DNA from: Spirochaetales bacterium
GTDB lineage: Bacteria > Spirochaetota > Spirochaetia > DSM-27196 > SLST01
Direction of reading: 5' to 3'
Length of the DNA stretch: 5,476 nt
Assembly: GCA_030642995.1 (NCBI GenBank)
Contig: DAOWMR010000222.1
Coordinates: forward strand, 1-5,476
Numbering within the stretch: position 1 is the stretch's first letter; each line of letters opens with the position of its first letter. The position numbers were made by a program, and so were the translations under genes. The notes under the pieces are model-generated. The model did not search any database. It worked only from the letters and a program-made list of their open reading frames with translations, and had not been told where the DNA came from. Positions 1 through 5,476 of this stretch are shown in pieces.

Positions 1-43
1 GCCTGCTTCCAAACACATATTGAGGATCGCATTCAGGCGCCAT
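1..43 (-). other. possible 5' end of a further minus-strand CDS, cut by the window edge
   Basis: On the minus strand an ATG at 43 opens a frame with no stop up to the window edge, reading MAPECDPQYVFGSR. It begins 35 bases after the GH4 stop codon, which would suit a next gene in the same operon. Only a weak GGA lies upstream as a ribosome binding site, and 14 codons are too few to recognise a family. A second in-frame-free ATG at 32 is an equally possible start in another frame. Positions 44-78 show no convincing terminator hairpin. This may simply be non-coding sequence. Confidence 0.15.
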
Positions 44-78
44 AGAACACTATCCGGACGTGATTGCAGAATCATCAC

Positions 79-1482
79 CTACTGCCGGTTCGCCTCCCAC
101 GGGTCAATGTGCTTCTCAACCCATTTCGCATCCCTGGTATACATGAGGGGTTGATCCCCGGGCAACCCGCCGTTCATGACCGGAATCCACTCAGCGTGTG
201 CTTCCATGAGTTCCCTCGTCATTGCCCGGATCTGGTCCAGGGTGCATGACATTCCGGTGAGCGGGTCCATTGCCATGGCCTGAAATACACGCTCCGGGTC
301 GCGTTGCTGCACCGCTTCAACCGCAAGCCGCTGGACCTCTACCTGTTTCTTGTTGATCGCGGCCAGGTGAGAGGGGAGCGGCCCAACCGCCGTTGGCTGG
401 AGACCATTCCTGTCAACCAGACACGGGACCTCCACCACGCAGTCGACCGGTAGATTGGGTATGGCGCCGTCGTTTCGTACGTTGCCGTACACGACCGTGG
501 GCTCTCCGGATTCCAGAGCATTAACTATTTGCGACCCGTACTCCTTGCTGCGTTCCAGCGCCACCGGCGTCTCCCATTCCGCCATTTTCCGCATGGTCTC
601 CCGCCAGTCCGGCCTGTTGTAGAGATGCTTGATGAACGCATGGCCGCCATTCCAGGTTGACTCGCTGTTGTCACAGTACCGGGCAACAGTTTCGGCGTCC
701 TTGCGGAACCACGGGTTGTACTCACTCACGTGACCGCTGGACTCGGTCACCGGGTAGCCGAAGTGCTTCAGGTACTCCATGCGGGCAGTGTCTCCCTTCC
801 AGATCTCCGGTTTGAGCGCCAGCTCACGTATTCGTGGAAGGAGATCCTCGCCATTGTGTTCAAACCGGAGATAGAAGGCCTCGTGATTGATGCCGGCGCA
901 GATGTAGTTCACCTCGTCCGGTGGGACCTGCAGTCTCGCAGCCCACTCTTCCGCTCCTCCCTGGACGGAGTGACACAAACCTACCAGGCGAATATCGGGC
1001 CCCGCGTCCAGCATCCCCCAGGTGAGCATGGACATGGGGTTGGTGTAGTTCAGGACCCACGCTGCGGGGCAGATCTCCATGATGTCATGCACTATCTCCT
1101 CCAGCACCGGAAGGGTACGCAGGCACCGCATGATGCCTCCCGGAGTGAGCGTGTCCCCAATGCACTGGTCTATCCCGTACTTCATTGGGATATCAATCTC
1201 ACTCTCAATAGCGTCATAGCCGCCGACAAGAATGCTGATAATCACGTAGTCGGTGTTCTGAAGCGCTTCTCGGCGATCCGTGTGCGCGGTGACGCGGGCG
1301 CCCGTGTAGCCACCTTCGGAGATGATCCTCCGAGCAATCTTCTCCGCGAATTCCAGACGCTCGGTATCAGTATCCACCAGGGCAATGTGAGAATCCCGCA
1401 GGGCAGGATAGGTGAGAATGTCCGCGGTCAGGCGGCTTGAGAACACCAAACTACCGGCTCCAATGATGACTGTCTTGGGCAT
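79..1482 (-). CDS. glycoside hydrolase family 4, MelA-like alpha-galactosidase/alpha-glycosidase
   Basis: The 467-residue product is a cytoplasmic GH4 glycosidase. This family cleaves glycosides by an NAD-assisted oxidation/elimination mechanism that needs a divalent metal, usually Mn2+. Visible marks are the N-terminal dinucleotide-binding loop IIGAGSLVF (residues 6-14), the acidic end of strand 2 (VDTD, 36-39), NYTNPMSM (145-152), the metal-ligand Cys-His in GLCHSVQG (168-175; C170, H171), and AGINHEAFYL (196-205) with metal-ligand H200. ESSGHVSEYNPWF (247-259) follows. CHSVQ and the ESS-H-EY-PWF segment resemble MelA-type alpha-galactosidases more than the GH4 alpha-glucosidase or phospho-glycosidase groups, but the substrate is not proven. 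The length is normal for the family. The start at 1482 is chosen because AAGGAG (1489-1494) lies six bases upstream and the Rossmann strand begins directly after it; the in-frame ATG at 1530 lacks a binding site. It is divergent from the pyranase gene. Confidence 0.93.
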   Translation of the reverse strand: MPKTVIIGAGSLVFSSRLTADILTYPALRDSHIALVDTDTERLEFAEKIARRIISEGGYTGARVTAHTDRREALQNTDYVIISILVGGYDAIESEIDIPMKYGIDQCIGDTLTPGGIMRCLRTLPVLEEIVHDIMEICPAAWVLNYTNPMSMLTWGMLDAGPDIRLVGLCHSVQGGAEEWAARLQVPPDEVNYICAGINHEAFYLRFEHNGEDLLPRIRELALKPEIWKGDTARMEYLKHFGYPVTESSGHVSEYNPWFRKDAETVARYCDNSESTWNGGHAFIKHLYNRPDWRETMRKMAEWETPVALERSKEYGSQIVNALESGEPTVVYGNVRNDGAIPNLPVDCVVEVPCLVDRNGLQPTAVGPLPSHLAAINKKQVEVQRLAVEAVQQRDPERVFQAMAMDPLTGMSCTLDQIRAMTRELMEAHAEWIPVMNGGLPGDQPLMYTRDAKWVEKHIDPWEANRQ

Positions 1483-1582
1483 GACGTACTCCTTCTTTCG
1501 TGCCGTTGCAGAGGCACCGGACACCACCATAGTCAGCGATTTGTATCTCGGTGTCCACGTGGTTCCGGATGTCCGTGAACAT
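1451..1582 (-). CDS. candidate 43-residue leader ORF overlapping the GH4 start (uncertain)
   Basis: An ATG at 1582 is preceded by AAGGAG (1589-1594) at a six-base spacing, the same geometry as the GH4 gene. The frame runs 43 codons and ends with TAG at 1451-1453, overlapping the GH4 start out of frame by 32 bases, so the GH4 ribosome binding site lies inside it. The product begins MFTDIRNHVDTEIQIADYGG and has two cysteines (RCLC, residues 22-25). I do not recognise it. It could be a translationally coupled leader peptide or the 5' stump of a gene whose remainder was deleted, like the lacI remnant elsewhere in the window. It could also be chance; the strong binding site is the only real support. 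Confidence 0.3.
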   Translation of the reverse strand: MFTDIRNHVDTEIQIADYGGVRCLCNGTKEGVRHAQDSHHWSR

Positions 1583-1612
1583 CTCGCTCTCCTTTGTTCG
1601 CTCGGAATTGTG

Positions 1613-1641
1613 TTGCGGGAATGCGTAATCGATTGTACTCT
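1613..1641 (+). promoter_or_regulatory. possible sigma70-type promoter for the pyranase gene
   Basis: TTGCGG (1613-1618) and TACTCT (1636-1641) are separated by 17 bases, upstream of the plus-strand gene at 1665. The -10 element keeps the important T, A and final T. The 8-bp palindrome AATCGATT (1627-1634) lies in the spacer and could be part of an operator. On the opposite strand TACAAT (1637-1632) overlaps it and could be a -10 for the GH4 gene, although no -35 sits at good spacing. Motif matching alone; the assignment is weak. Confidence 0.25.
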
Positions 1642-1664
1642 CGGGTTCGGATGGAATCTGTCAG

Positions 1665-2090
1665 ATGAAGAAGAAAGGAATCCTCAACCCTCAAATTCTG
1701 GATGTCATTGGAAAGGCCGGCCATCGAGACATGATTGCCGTTACCGATCGCGGGTTCCCTCTTGCGACGCATGAACGGACCAGAGTGATCGATGTGTCGG
1801 TAGTCCCGAACATGCCGAAGGTACTTGATGTAGTACTCCCGCTGTTGGATGAACTGGTGGTGGAGGAAATCATTGTGGCTCGGGAAACGGTTGACCGACA
1901 GCCACAGCTCCTTGAAGCAATCCGTGGGAAATTGCCCAATCTGCGTGAAACCGTCGTGTCCCACGCGGATCTGAAGCAGCAGGTGTTGTATTCAGCCATG
2001 AAGGACGAGCAGATGGCCGTCCAGATTCGTACCGGAGAGTTCTCCCCATTCACGAATGTCATTCTTGTCTGCGGCGTTGCGTTCCGGTAG
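1665..2090 (+). CDS. rbsD: RbsD/FucU-family D-ribose pyranase
   Basis: The 141-residue cytoplasmic protein belongs to the RbsD family, which interconverts pyranose and furanose forms of D-ribose so that ribokinase can act; FucU relatives act on fucose anomers. It begins MKKKGILNPQ and has the catalytic histidine in GKAGHRD (H20) and the conserved aspartate D28 in TDRGFP. A second conserved-position histidine is H100 (VSHADLKQQ). The C-terminal signature IRTGEFSPFTNVIL (121-134) matches the family's RSGE-SPYANIIL block, but the usual active-site tyrosine is phenylalanine (F129); the neighbouring asparagine N131 is kept. Length equals that of E. coli RbsD (139). An upstream in-frame stop at 1626-1628 and absence of another ATG fix the start, though the ribosome binding site is weak (GGA at 1653-1655). 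It is the only plus-strand gene: divergent from GH4 and convergent with the BtpA-family gene. No ribokinase or ribose transporter is in the window. Confidence 0.92.
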   Translation: MKKKGILNPQILDVIGKAGHRDMIAVTDRGFPLATHERTRVIDVSVVPNMPKVLDVVLPLLDELVVEEIIVARETVDRQPQLLEAIRGKLPNLRETVVSHADLKQQVLYSAMKDEQMAVQIRTGEFSPFTNVILVCGVAFR

Positions 2091-2114
2091 GGATGTCTGA
2101 TCCGCCCAGGAAGT

Positions 2115-2942
2115 TCAATGACCCCGAATGTTCCGAACAGTCTCCATGAATTTCTTCACCCGATCCGTATCAACCGGTCTGGTAATTATCCCCTCTTCTT
2201 TGAACGTGCTGCCTACAATCGCGCCGTCAATAACCGGCAGAAGAGATTCCGCGTTTTCTCTTGAGAGGCCTGATCCCAGAAAGACCGGCACGCTCACGCT
2301 GGACCGAACCGCCTTTATGCTTTCTGCATCGGGTGGCACACCAGTCTTGAACCCCGTTGAAACGACAACATCGGCGCCTGCTTCTTCGGCGTCGAGCGCC
2401 TGTTCCACCAGGGGGCGATCGGCTATCAGAGCGTGACTTCCGTGTTTTACGTGAAAATCACCAAGGATGAGGATGTGCTCGGCGTCAATTGCTCTCCGGT
2501 ACCGCAAGAGCTTTGGCCCCGCCGCTTGAACGTATCCCGACGTGGAGATGTACGAATTCGCGAGTGAAAATATGCGGATCCAGCGGGCGCCTACCGCCAG
2601 GGCGACGGCAAGAGCCTGGTTTGCTCCGTTGAGATGGATGTTGATTCCCATCGGAAGGCTCGTGACTCTGGTCACCTCCATAGCAGCGGCGGTAACAATG
2701 GAGATCACTTCGTGACCGATGTCTTCCGGAAGAAGGAACGGCTTGTCAAATTGATTCTCGATCTGGAGGGCGTCAATCCCTCCTGCTTCCAGGCGACGCG
2801 CATCTTCCGTCGCCCGTTCCAGGATCTTCGCAATACCGCCGTCTTGATCATACTCGGGACTTCCCGGCAACGGCGGGAGATGAACCATTCCTACAATAGG
2901 TTTCTCCGTTCCAAAGGTAGCAGTGAACGATTGCTTCTTCAT
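2115..2942 (-). CDS. BtpA/SgcQ-family TIM-barrel protein
   Basis: The 275-residue product matches the BtpA/SgcQ family, a (beta/alpha)8-barrel family named after a cyanobacterial photosystem I biogenesis factor but widespread in non-photosynthetic bacteria; E. coli SgcQ lies in a putative sugar operon. Marks are KPIVGMVHLPPLPGSP (14-29), the region with ARRLEAGGIDALQIEN (48-63) and DKPF, GINIHLNGANQA (99-110), GARWIRIF (118-125), GDFHVKHG (161-168), ADVVVSTGFKTGVPP (190-204), and the C-terminal barrel segment VFLGSGLSREN (220-230) with DGAIVGSTFK (239-248). The last part resembles phosphate-binding loops of other TIM barrels. The biochemical reaction is not established. The start at 2942 has AAGGAG (2953-2958) ten bases upstream and puts the conserved strand near the N-terminus. 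That binding site lies in the remnant of a LacI-family gene. The 3' end faces the pyranase gene 24 bases away with no clear terminator. Confidence 0.9.
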   Translation of the reverse strand: MKKQSFTATFGTEKPIVGMVHLPPLPGSPEYDQDGGIAKILERATEDARRLEAGGIDALQIENQFDKPFLLPEDIGHEVISIVTAAAMEVTRVTSLPMGINIHLNGANQALAVALAVGARWIRIFSLANSYISTSGYVQAAGPKLLRYRRAIDAEHILILGDFHVKHGSHALIADRPLVEQALDAEEAGADVVVSTGFKTGVPPDAESIKAVRSSVSVPVFLGSGLSRENAESLLPVIDGAIVGSTFKEEGIITRPVDTDRVKKFMETVRNIRGH

Positions 2943-2949
2943 CGTGATG

Positions 2950-3255
2950 AAACTCCTTGAGAGCCGCCACATATCCTTCGTGACGGAGATAGCTGTTCGG
3001 GACGTCTTGCGGCCCCGAATGCCCCTGTCTTGTTATCAAGCGCGACCCGTACGATATCTGTGTCTTCGATATTCCGGTCAACCAGAACCAGAGGAATTTC
3101 CTGAACCCGCCGCCGCGTTTCTGACGCCATATACTCCTTGTTGTTAATGACTCTCGACACCGTCATGATTGAGACGCCGCTTCGCGAGCGACGTCTTTTG
3201 GTGTTACCACGCTATCGGAATTATTGCTGTGTTTCAATGAATTCGTTTGTTTCAT
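2950..3255 (-). pseudogene. LacI-family transcriptional regulator, multiply deleted remnant
   Basis: Three separated pieces of a LacI-family repressor can be read. From the ATG at 3255 the frame gives VVTPKDVAREA, the first part of the DNA-binding helix-turn-helix, then stops at 3163-3165. Restoring one G near 3175-3180 would read AREAGVSIMTVSRVINN, joining the frame that continues from 3166 with KEYMASETRRRVQE. That is directly followed by IPLVLVDRN at about 3097, a piece of the sugar-binding domain normally some 100 residues later, so an in-frame deletion is inferred. After VALDNKTGAF (ending about 3017) the frame shifts into SGPQDVPNSYLRHEGYVAAL and KEF (3018-2950), so about 20 residues plus the frame are lost. 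The last roughly 100 residues are missing. An intact gene would be about 1,000 bp; about 300 bp remain. No functional repressor can be made. It runs into the ribosome binding site of the BtpA-family gene, its likely former regulatory partner. Confidence 0.88.
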
Positions 3256-3259
3256 GAAT
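3230..3259 (-). repeat. two near-identical dyad elements, possible operator pair
   Basis: On the minus strand ATTCATGAAACA (3259-3248) and ATTCATTGAAACA (3242-3230) differ by one inserted T and start 17 bases apart. Each core is a dyad: TTCATGAA and TTCA-T-TGAA. They lie in a locally A+T-rich stretch at the 5' end of the lacI remnant, where an autoregulatory operator could be expected. TTGAAA (3237-3232) with TAGCGT (3214-3209) at 17 bases could also be a weak promoter reading towards the BtpA-family gene. Function is speculative. Confidence 0.25.
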
Positions 3260-3418
3260 ATGTGCTGAGGATCGTGCACCCGCGCTGCGGCAGCAGAGCG
3301 TGCTACAGGCGTTGGCGAAACGTGCCGTTACTTGTATTCGTCTCTTGTGTAGTCTGTCCAGTCCCATGCTCGCCTGCGCCCACCGATGCTGCTATTCTCT
3401 CACTCGCCGTGACCTCAC
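3256..3418. other. intergenic spacer between the lacI remnant and the GT51 gene
   Basis: This 163-bp spacer should hold the promoter of the lacI remnant and BtpA-family gene and the end of the GT51 transcript. I see no strong -35/-10 pair. A 6-bp stem CCGTGA/TCACGG (3407-3424) straddles the GT51 stop codon but no T-run follows on either strand. Short open frames here on both strands show no family resemblance. Confidence 0.5.
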
Positions 3419-5443
3419 TCACGGATGCATGGCAAACTGCGGGCGTTGCCCCGCGGCTTCGGCGTATTCCTCGGGAGTCATTCGCCCGCGCTCCAGCATG
3501 ATGTCGTAGAGACCGATCATCCGGGCGAACCAATCGTCATTTATCCATCCGTCTTCGAAGTGCTGGTGATAGGTCTTGGGCGACGGCAGGATGCTGGCCA
3601 GCCATGTGGCCTCCCCCGCACTCAGGTTTCGCGGGTCTTTGTCAAAGTAGTAGCGAGAGGCGTCATAGATCCCGGAAACCCCGGGGCCGAACTCGGCAAC
3701 ATTGAGATAGAGTTCCAGTATCCGTTCCTTGGAGACGGGAACCTGGTGTTCCATCAGATAGACCAGGAATAATTCCTGGAATTTTCGTGAGAATACCCGC
3801 TCCTGGTCAAGGAAAAGCATCTTCACAAGCTGCATGCTGATGGTGCTTGCCCCGTAGAGAATCTCCCCGGCCTGGATGTTCCGCTCAATCGCATCAGCCA
3901 CGGTAACCCAGTTGACCCCGCCATGAAAGAAAAAGTCTCCATCCTCCGCGGTGAGTACCGCCCTGATGATCCATGGCGAGAGGTCATCCACGTAGGTGTA
4001 TCGATATTCGGGATCCGGGATCGGCCCCGCTTCTGCCGCGGACGTTTCAGTCACCGGTGGCCGCGCGGTCGCAGTGCTTTGGATCTGAGCCCTGATTCGG
4101 TTTATCTGACGCACCGTGTGTTCGGAATGCAAGAGCATCCACTCCATGCTCGCCGGCCGTGCAGGCGGGACTCTGATTGTCCGACGGTAGTCCACGCTCC
4201 CGCTATCGATGGTGTGGATGAAATCGGCATTCACATTGTAGACGTTGACGGATGGATGGATCTGTTGGACGGCGAAGTCTGAAAGCACGGTATCCGCGGT
4301 CCATTCCAACTCTGAGATGGCGTCCAACGGGACTTGGAGATCAAGGTCCCACGCGAGCGTGCCGGTTGCTGTGGTATCCGCGAGCTTCCCGCTGATGGCA
4401 GGCGGAATGCTGTCCAGGATTTCTTGCACCGGTGTCTCCGGGAGGTGAACTGTCGCCTGGAGGAAGCCGGGGCCCCGGAAGAACCCGCGGAGGATCGGGA
4501 CCACGCTCAGCCGGATCTGGTTGACTTGCAGGTCCCCCGTACTGAAGATCAGCTCACCTTTTGGGAACTCAGGGGGCGGAAACACGGGATACTGCCGGTA
4601 CTGTGGCGCCAACGGCGTGTGTGGATTGAATGTCGCCGCGAAGTCGTACCGAATATCGAGATTGGGGATCGGGTCAAGAGCGATTGTGAGAAGCTCGAGC
4701 GTGACGTCATGAAACTCTACATTGCCGGCCAGATTGAACTGATCCTCGTCACCCGATCGGAAAGAGAGAGAACCGCGGAACTCACCGGTGGTGATCGGAT
4801 CAAACGCAAGCGGCAGGGCGTGGATTTCCAACACCCCCGAGAGATTTTTCTGCCCGTACCCAATCTGAATGTTGGTGGCCAGCGTTGCTTCCGACGAACC
4901 GGCGTCGGTGATGGACACCGTTGCGTTGCGCGAATCGTGGAGCATTTCCACGCGTTCCGTCGTGAGGGCGACGGAAGAGCCGTTCCATGCCGGTACCACG
5001 ATTGACACGTCATCCATGATGACTTTGCGAGGCAACACCCCTATCGCGTCGGCGTCTGCGAGGATCGACCAGAGCACAGAGGTTGCATTCCACGGCTTGA
5101 GATCCGGCACTGCTGGATTTGGCAGGTCCCGACGACGCCGAATCAGGGTAAGCGGAACTTTGACGCGCAGCCGGGCCAGATGGAGCTCAATTGCGGACGC
5201 TCCGTCCAACACCACTCCACGCAGCACAATCCCGCGCAGCGGAACGTACCGGGCCCTATCCGCCCGAAACTCGCATTGGCAGAGATCGGCAAGCCCGTCT
5301 TCCACCCGGGCAATGACATCTGGAACGACCACGATTTGCACGACCAAGAGCGCCACGGTCGCAAGGACCAGGGTTATCGCAAGGGGAACGAGAATCCAGC
5401 GAATGAATCTGCGGCTCCGCAGCGGGACGTAGCGAGCTACCAT
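3419..5443 (-). CDS. AsmA-like protein with C-terminal GT51 peptidoglycan glycosyltransferase domain
   Basis: The 674-residue protein has a basic N-terminus, one membrane segment (about 15-40, WILVPLAITLVLATVALLVV), a long beta-rich region (about 45-440) and a C-terminal GT51 domain (about 480-625). GT51 enzymes polymerise lipid II into glycan strands on the outer face of the inner membrane. All signature motifs are present: EDGDFFFHGG (500-509; catalytic E500), GASTISMQLVK (531-541), RKFQE (553-557) and KERILELYLN (572-581). No penicillin-binding transpeptidase domain follows, so it is a monofunctional polymerase. The 45-440 region, with alternating strands, GEFRGSLSF, GNVEFHDVTLELL and GTLAWDLDL, resembles AsmA-type lipid-transfer/envelope proteins; this assignment is from pattern only. 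A Pro/Ala/Thr-rich stretch (about 455-475) links the halves. MtgA is only about 240 residues. The ATG at 5443 lacks a clear ribosome binding site and the frame stays open to the window edge, so the true start may lie outside. Confidence 0.87.
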   Translation of the reverse strand: MVARYVPLRSRRFIRWILVPLAITLVLATVALLVVQIVVVPDVIARVEDGLADLCQCEFRADRARYVPLRGIVLRGVVLDGASAIELHLARLRVKVPLTLIRRRRDLPNPAVPDLKPWNATSVLWSILADADAIGVLPRKVIMDDVSIVVPAWNGSSVALTTERVEMLHDSRNATVSITDAGSSEATLATNIQIGYGQKNLSGVLEIHALPLAFDPITTGEFRGSLSFRSGDEDQFNLAGNVEFHDVTLELLTIALDPIPNLDIRYDFAATFNPHTPLAPQYRQYPVFPPPEFPKGELIFSTGDLQVNQIRLSVVPILRGFFRGPGFLQATVHLPETPVQEILDSIPPAISGKLADTTATGTLAWDLDLQVPLDAISELEWTADTVLSDFAVQQIHPSVNVYNVNADFIHTIDSGSVDYRRTIRVPPARPASMEWMLLHSEHTVRQINRIRAQIQSTATARPPVTETSAAEAGPIPDPEYRYTYVDDLSPWIIRAVLTAEDGDFFFHGGVNWVTVADAIERNIQAGEILYGASTISMQLVKMLFLDQERVFSRKFQELFLVYLMEHQVPVSKERILELYLNVAEFGPGVSGIYDASRYYFDKDPRNLSAGEATWLASILPSPKTYHQHFEDGWINDDWFARMIGLYDIMLERGRMTPEEYAEAAGQRPQFAMHP

Positions 5444-5476
5444 AGTAAAGACCCAGAGTATCGAGAGTCCTGACCC

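Noticed and set aside
730..1440. 236-codon open frame on the plus strand
   Set aside because: It lies wholly antisense to the GH4 gene, whose motifs are clear, and its translation shows no family resemblance; long antisense frames are common in G+C-rich genes.
1555..1562. CCACGTGG palindrome upstream of the GH4 gene
   Set aside because: Symmetry does not extend beyond 8 bp, and 8-bp palindromes are expected many times by chance in a window this size.
1533..1964. 143-codon open frame on the minus strand
   Set aside because: It overlaps the pyranase gene antisense, and the pyranase frame carries recognisable catalytic motifs.
2939..3166. 75-codon ORF as a possible short functional LacI-type protein
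   Set aside because: It lacks the first helix of the DNA-binding domain, joins distant parts of the family and ends in frameshifted sequence, so a remnant is the better explanation.
3407..3424. 6-bp stem CCGTGA/TCACGG at the end of the GT51 gene
   Set aside because: It includes the stop codon and has no T-run after it on either strand, so it does not qualify as an intrinsic terminator.
4334..5005. 223-codon open frame on the plus strand
   Set aside because: Antisense to the AsmA-like part of the GT51 gene; its arginine- and glutamate-rich composition is typical of a shadow frame.

Overview
The window is about 5.5 kb of bacterial DNA with moderately high G+C and ordinary bacterial coding style. 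The genes suggest a diderm (Gram-negative-type) bacterium that uses sugars. The envelope gene at the right end makes peptidoglycan and carries a long AsmA-like periplasmic region, which I associate with diderms. I cannot name the phylum from sequence alone. No tRNA, rRNA, CRISPR array, insertion sequence or phage gene was seen.

Layout, left to right. Positions 1-78 hold the end of the window and possibly the first codons of a further minus-strand gene. Positions 79-1482 (minus) encode a family GH4 NAD/metal-dependent glycosidase, closest in motifs to MelA-type alpha-galactosidases. Its 182-bp upstream region is shared with a divergent plus-strand gene and contains a 43-codon minus-strand ORF with a strong ribosome binding site that overlaps the GH4 start. 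Positions 1665-2090 (plus) encode an RbsD-family D-ribose pyranase. It converges, with a 24-bp gap, on a BtpA/SgcQ-family TIM-barrel gene at 2115-2942 (minus). Directly upstream of that gene, about 2950-3255 (minus), lie the wrecked remains of a LacI-family repressor gene: a one-base frameshift in the helix-turn-helix, two internal deletions and a lost C-terminus. The ribosome binding site of the BtpA-family gene sits in this remnant. After a 163-bp spacer, positions 3419-5443 (minus) encode a 674-residue membrane-anchored protein that joins a long AsmA-like region to a C-terminal GT51 peptidoglycan glycosyltransferase domain with no transpeptidase.

How the genes may work together (inference): GH4 glycosidase, sugar pyranase and BtpA/SgcQ-family protein, with a LacI-type regulator, look like the core of a carbohydrate-use locus. 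GH4 would release a monosaccharide, RbsD-family enzymes speed pyranose/furanose (or anomer) interconversion, and the BtpA/SgcQ protein has an unproven role. No transporter or kinase is in view. Loss of the LacI gene suggests the locus has lost its original local control. The GT51 gene appears unrelated to the sugar genes.

The two most notable points are the multi-deletion lacI fossil that now forms the leader of its neighbour, and the AsmA-like/GT51 architecture.
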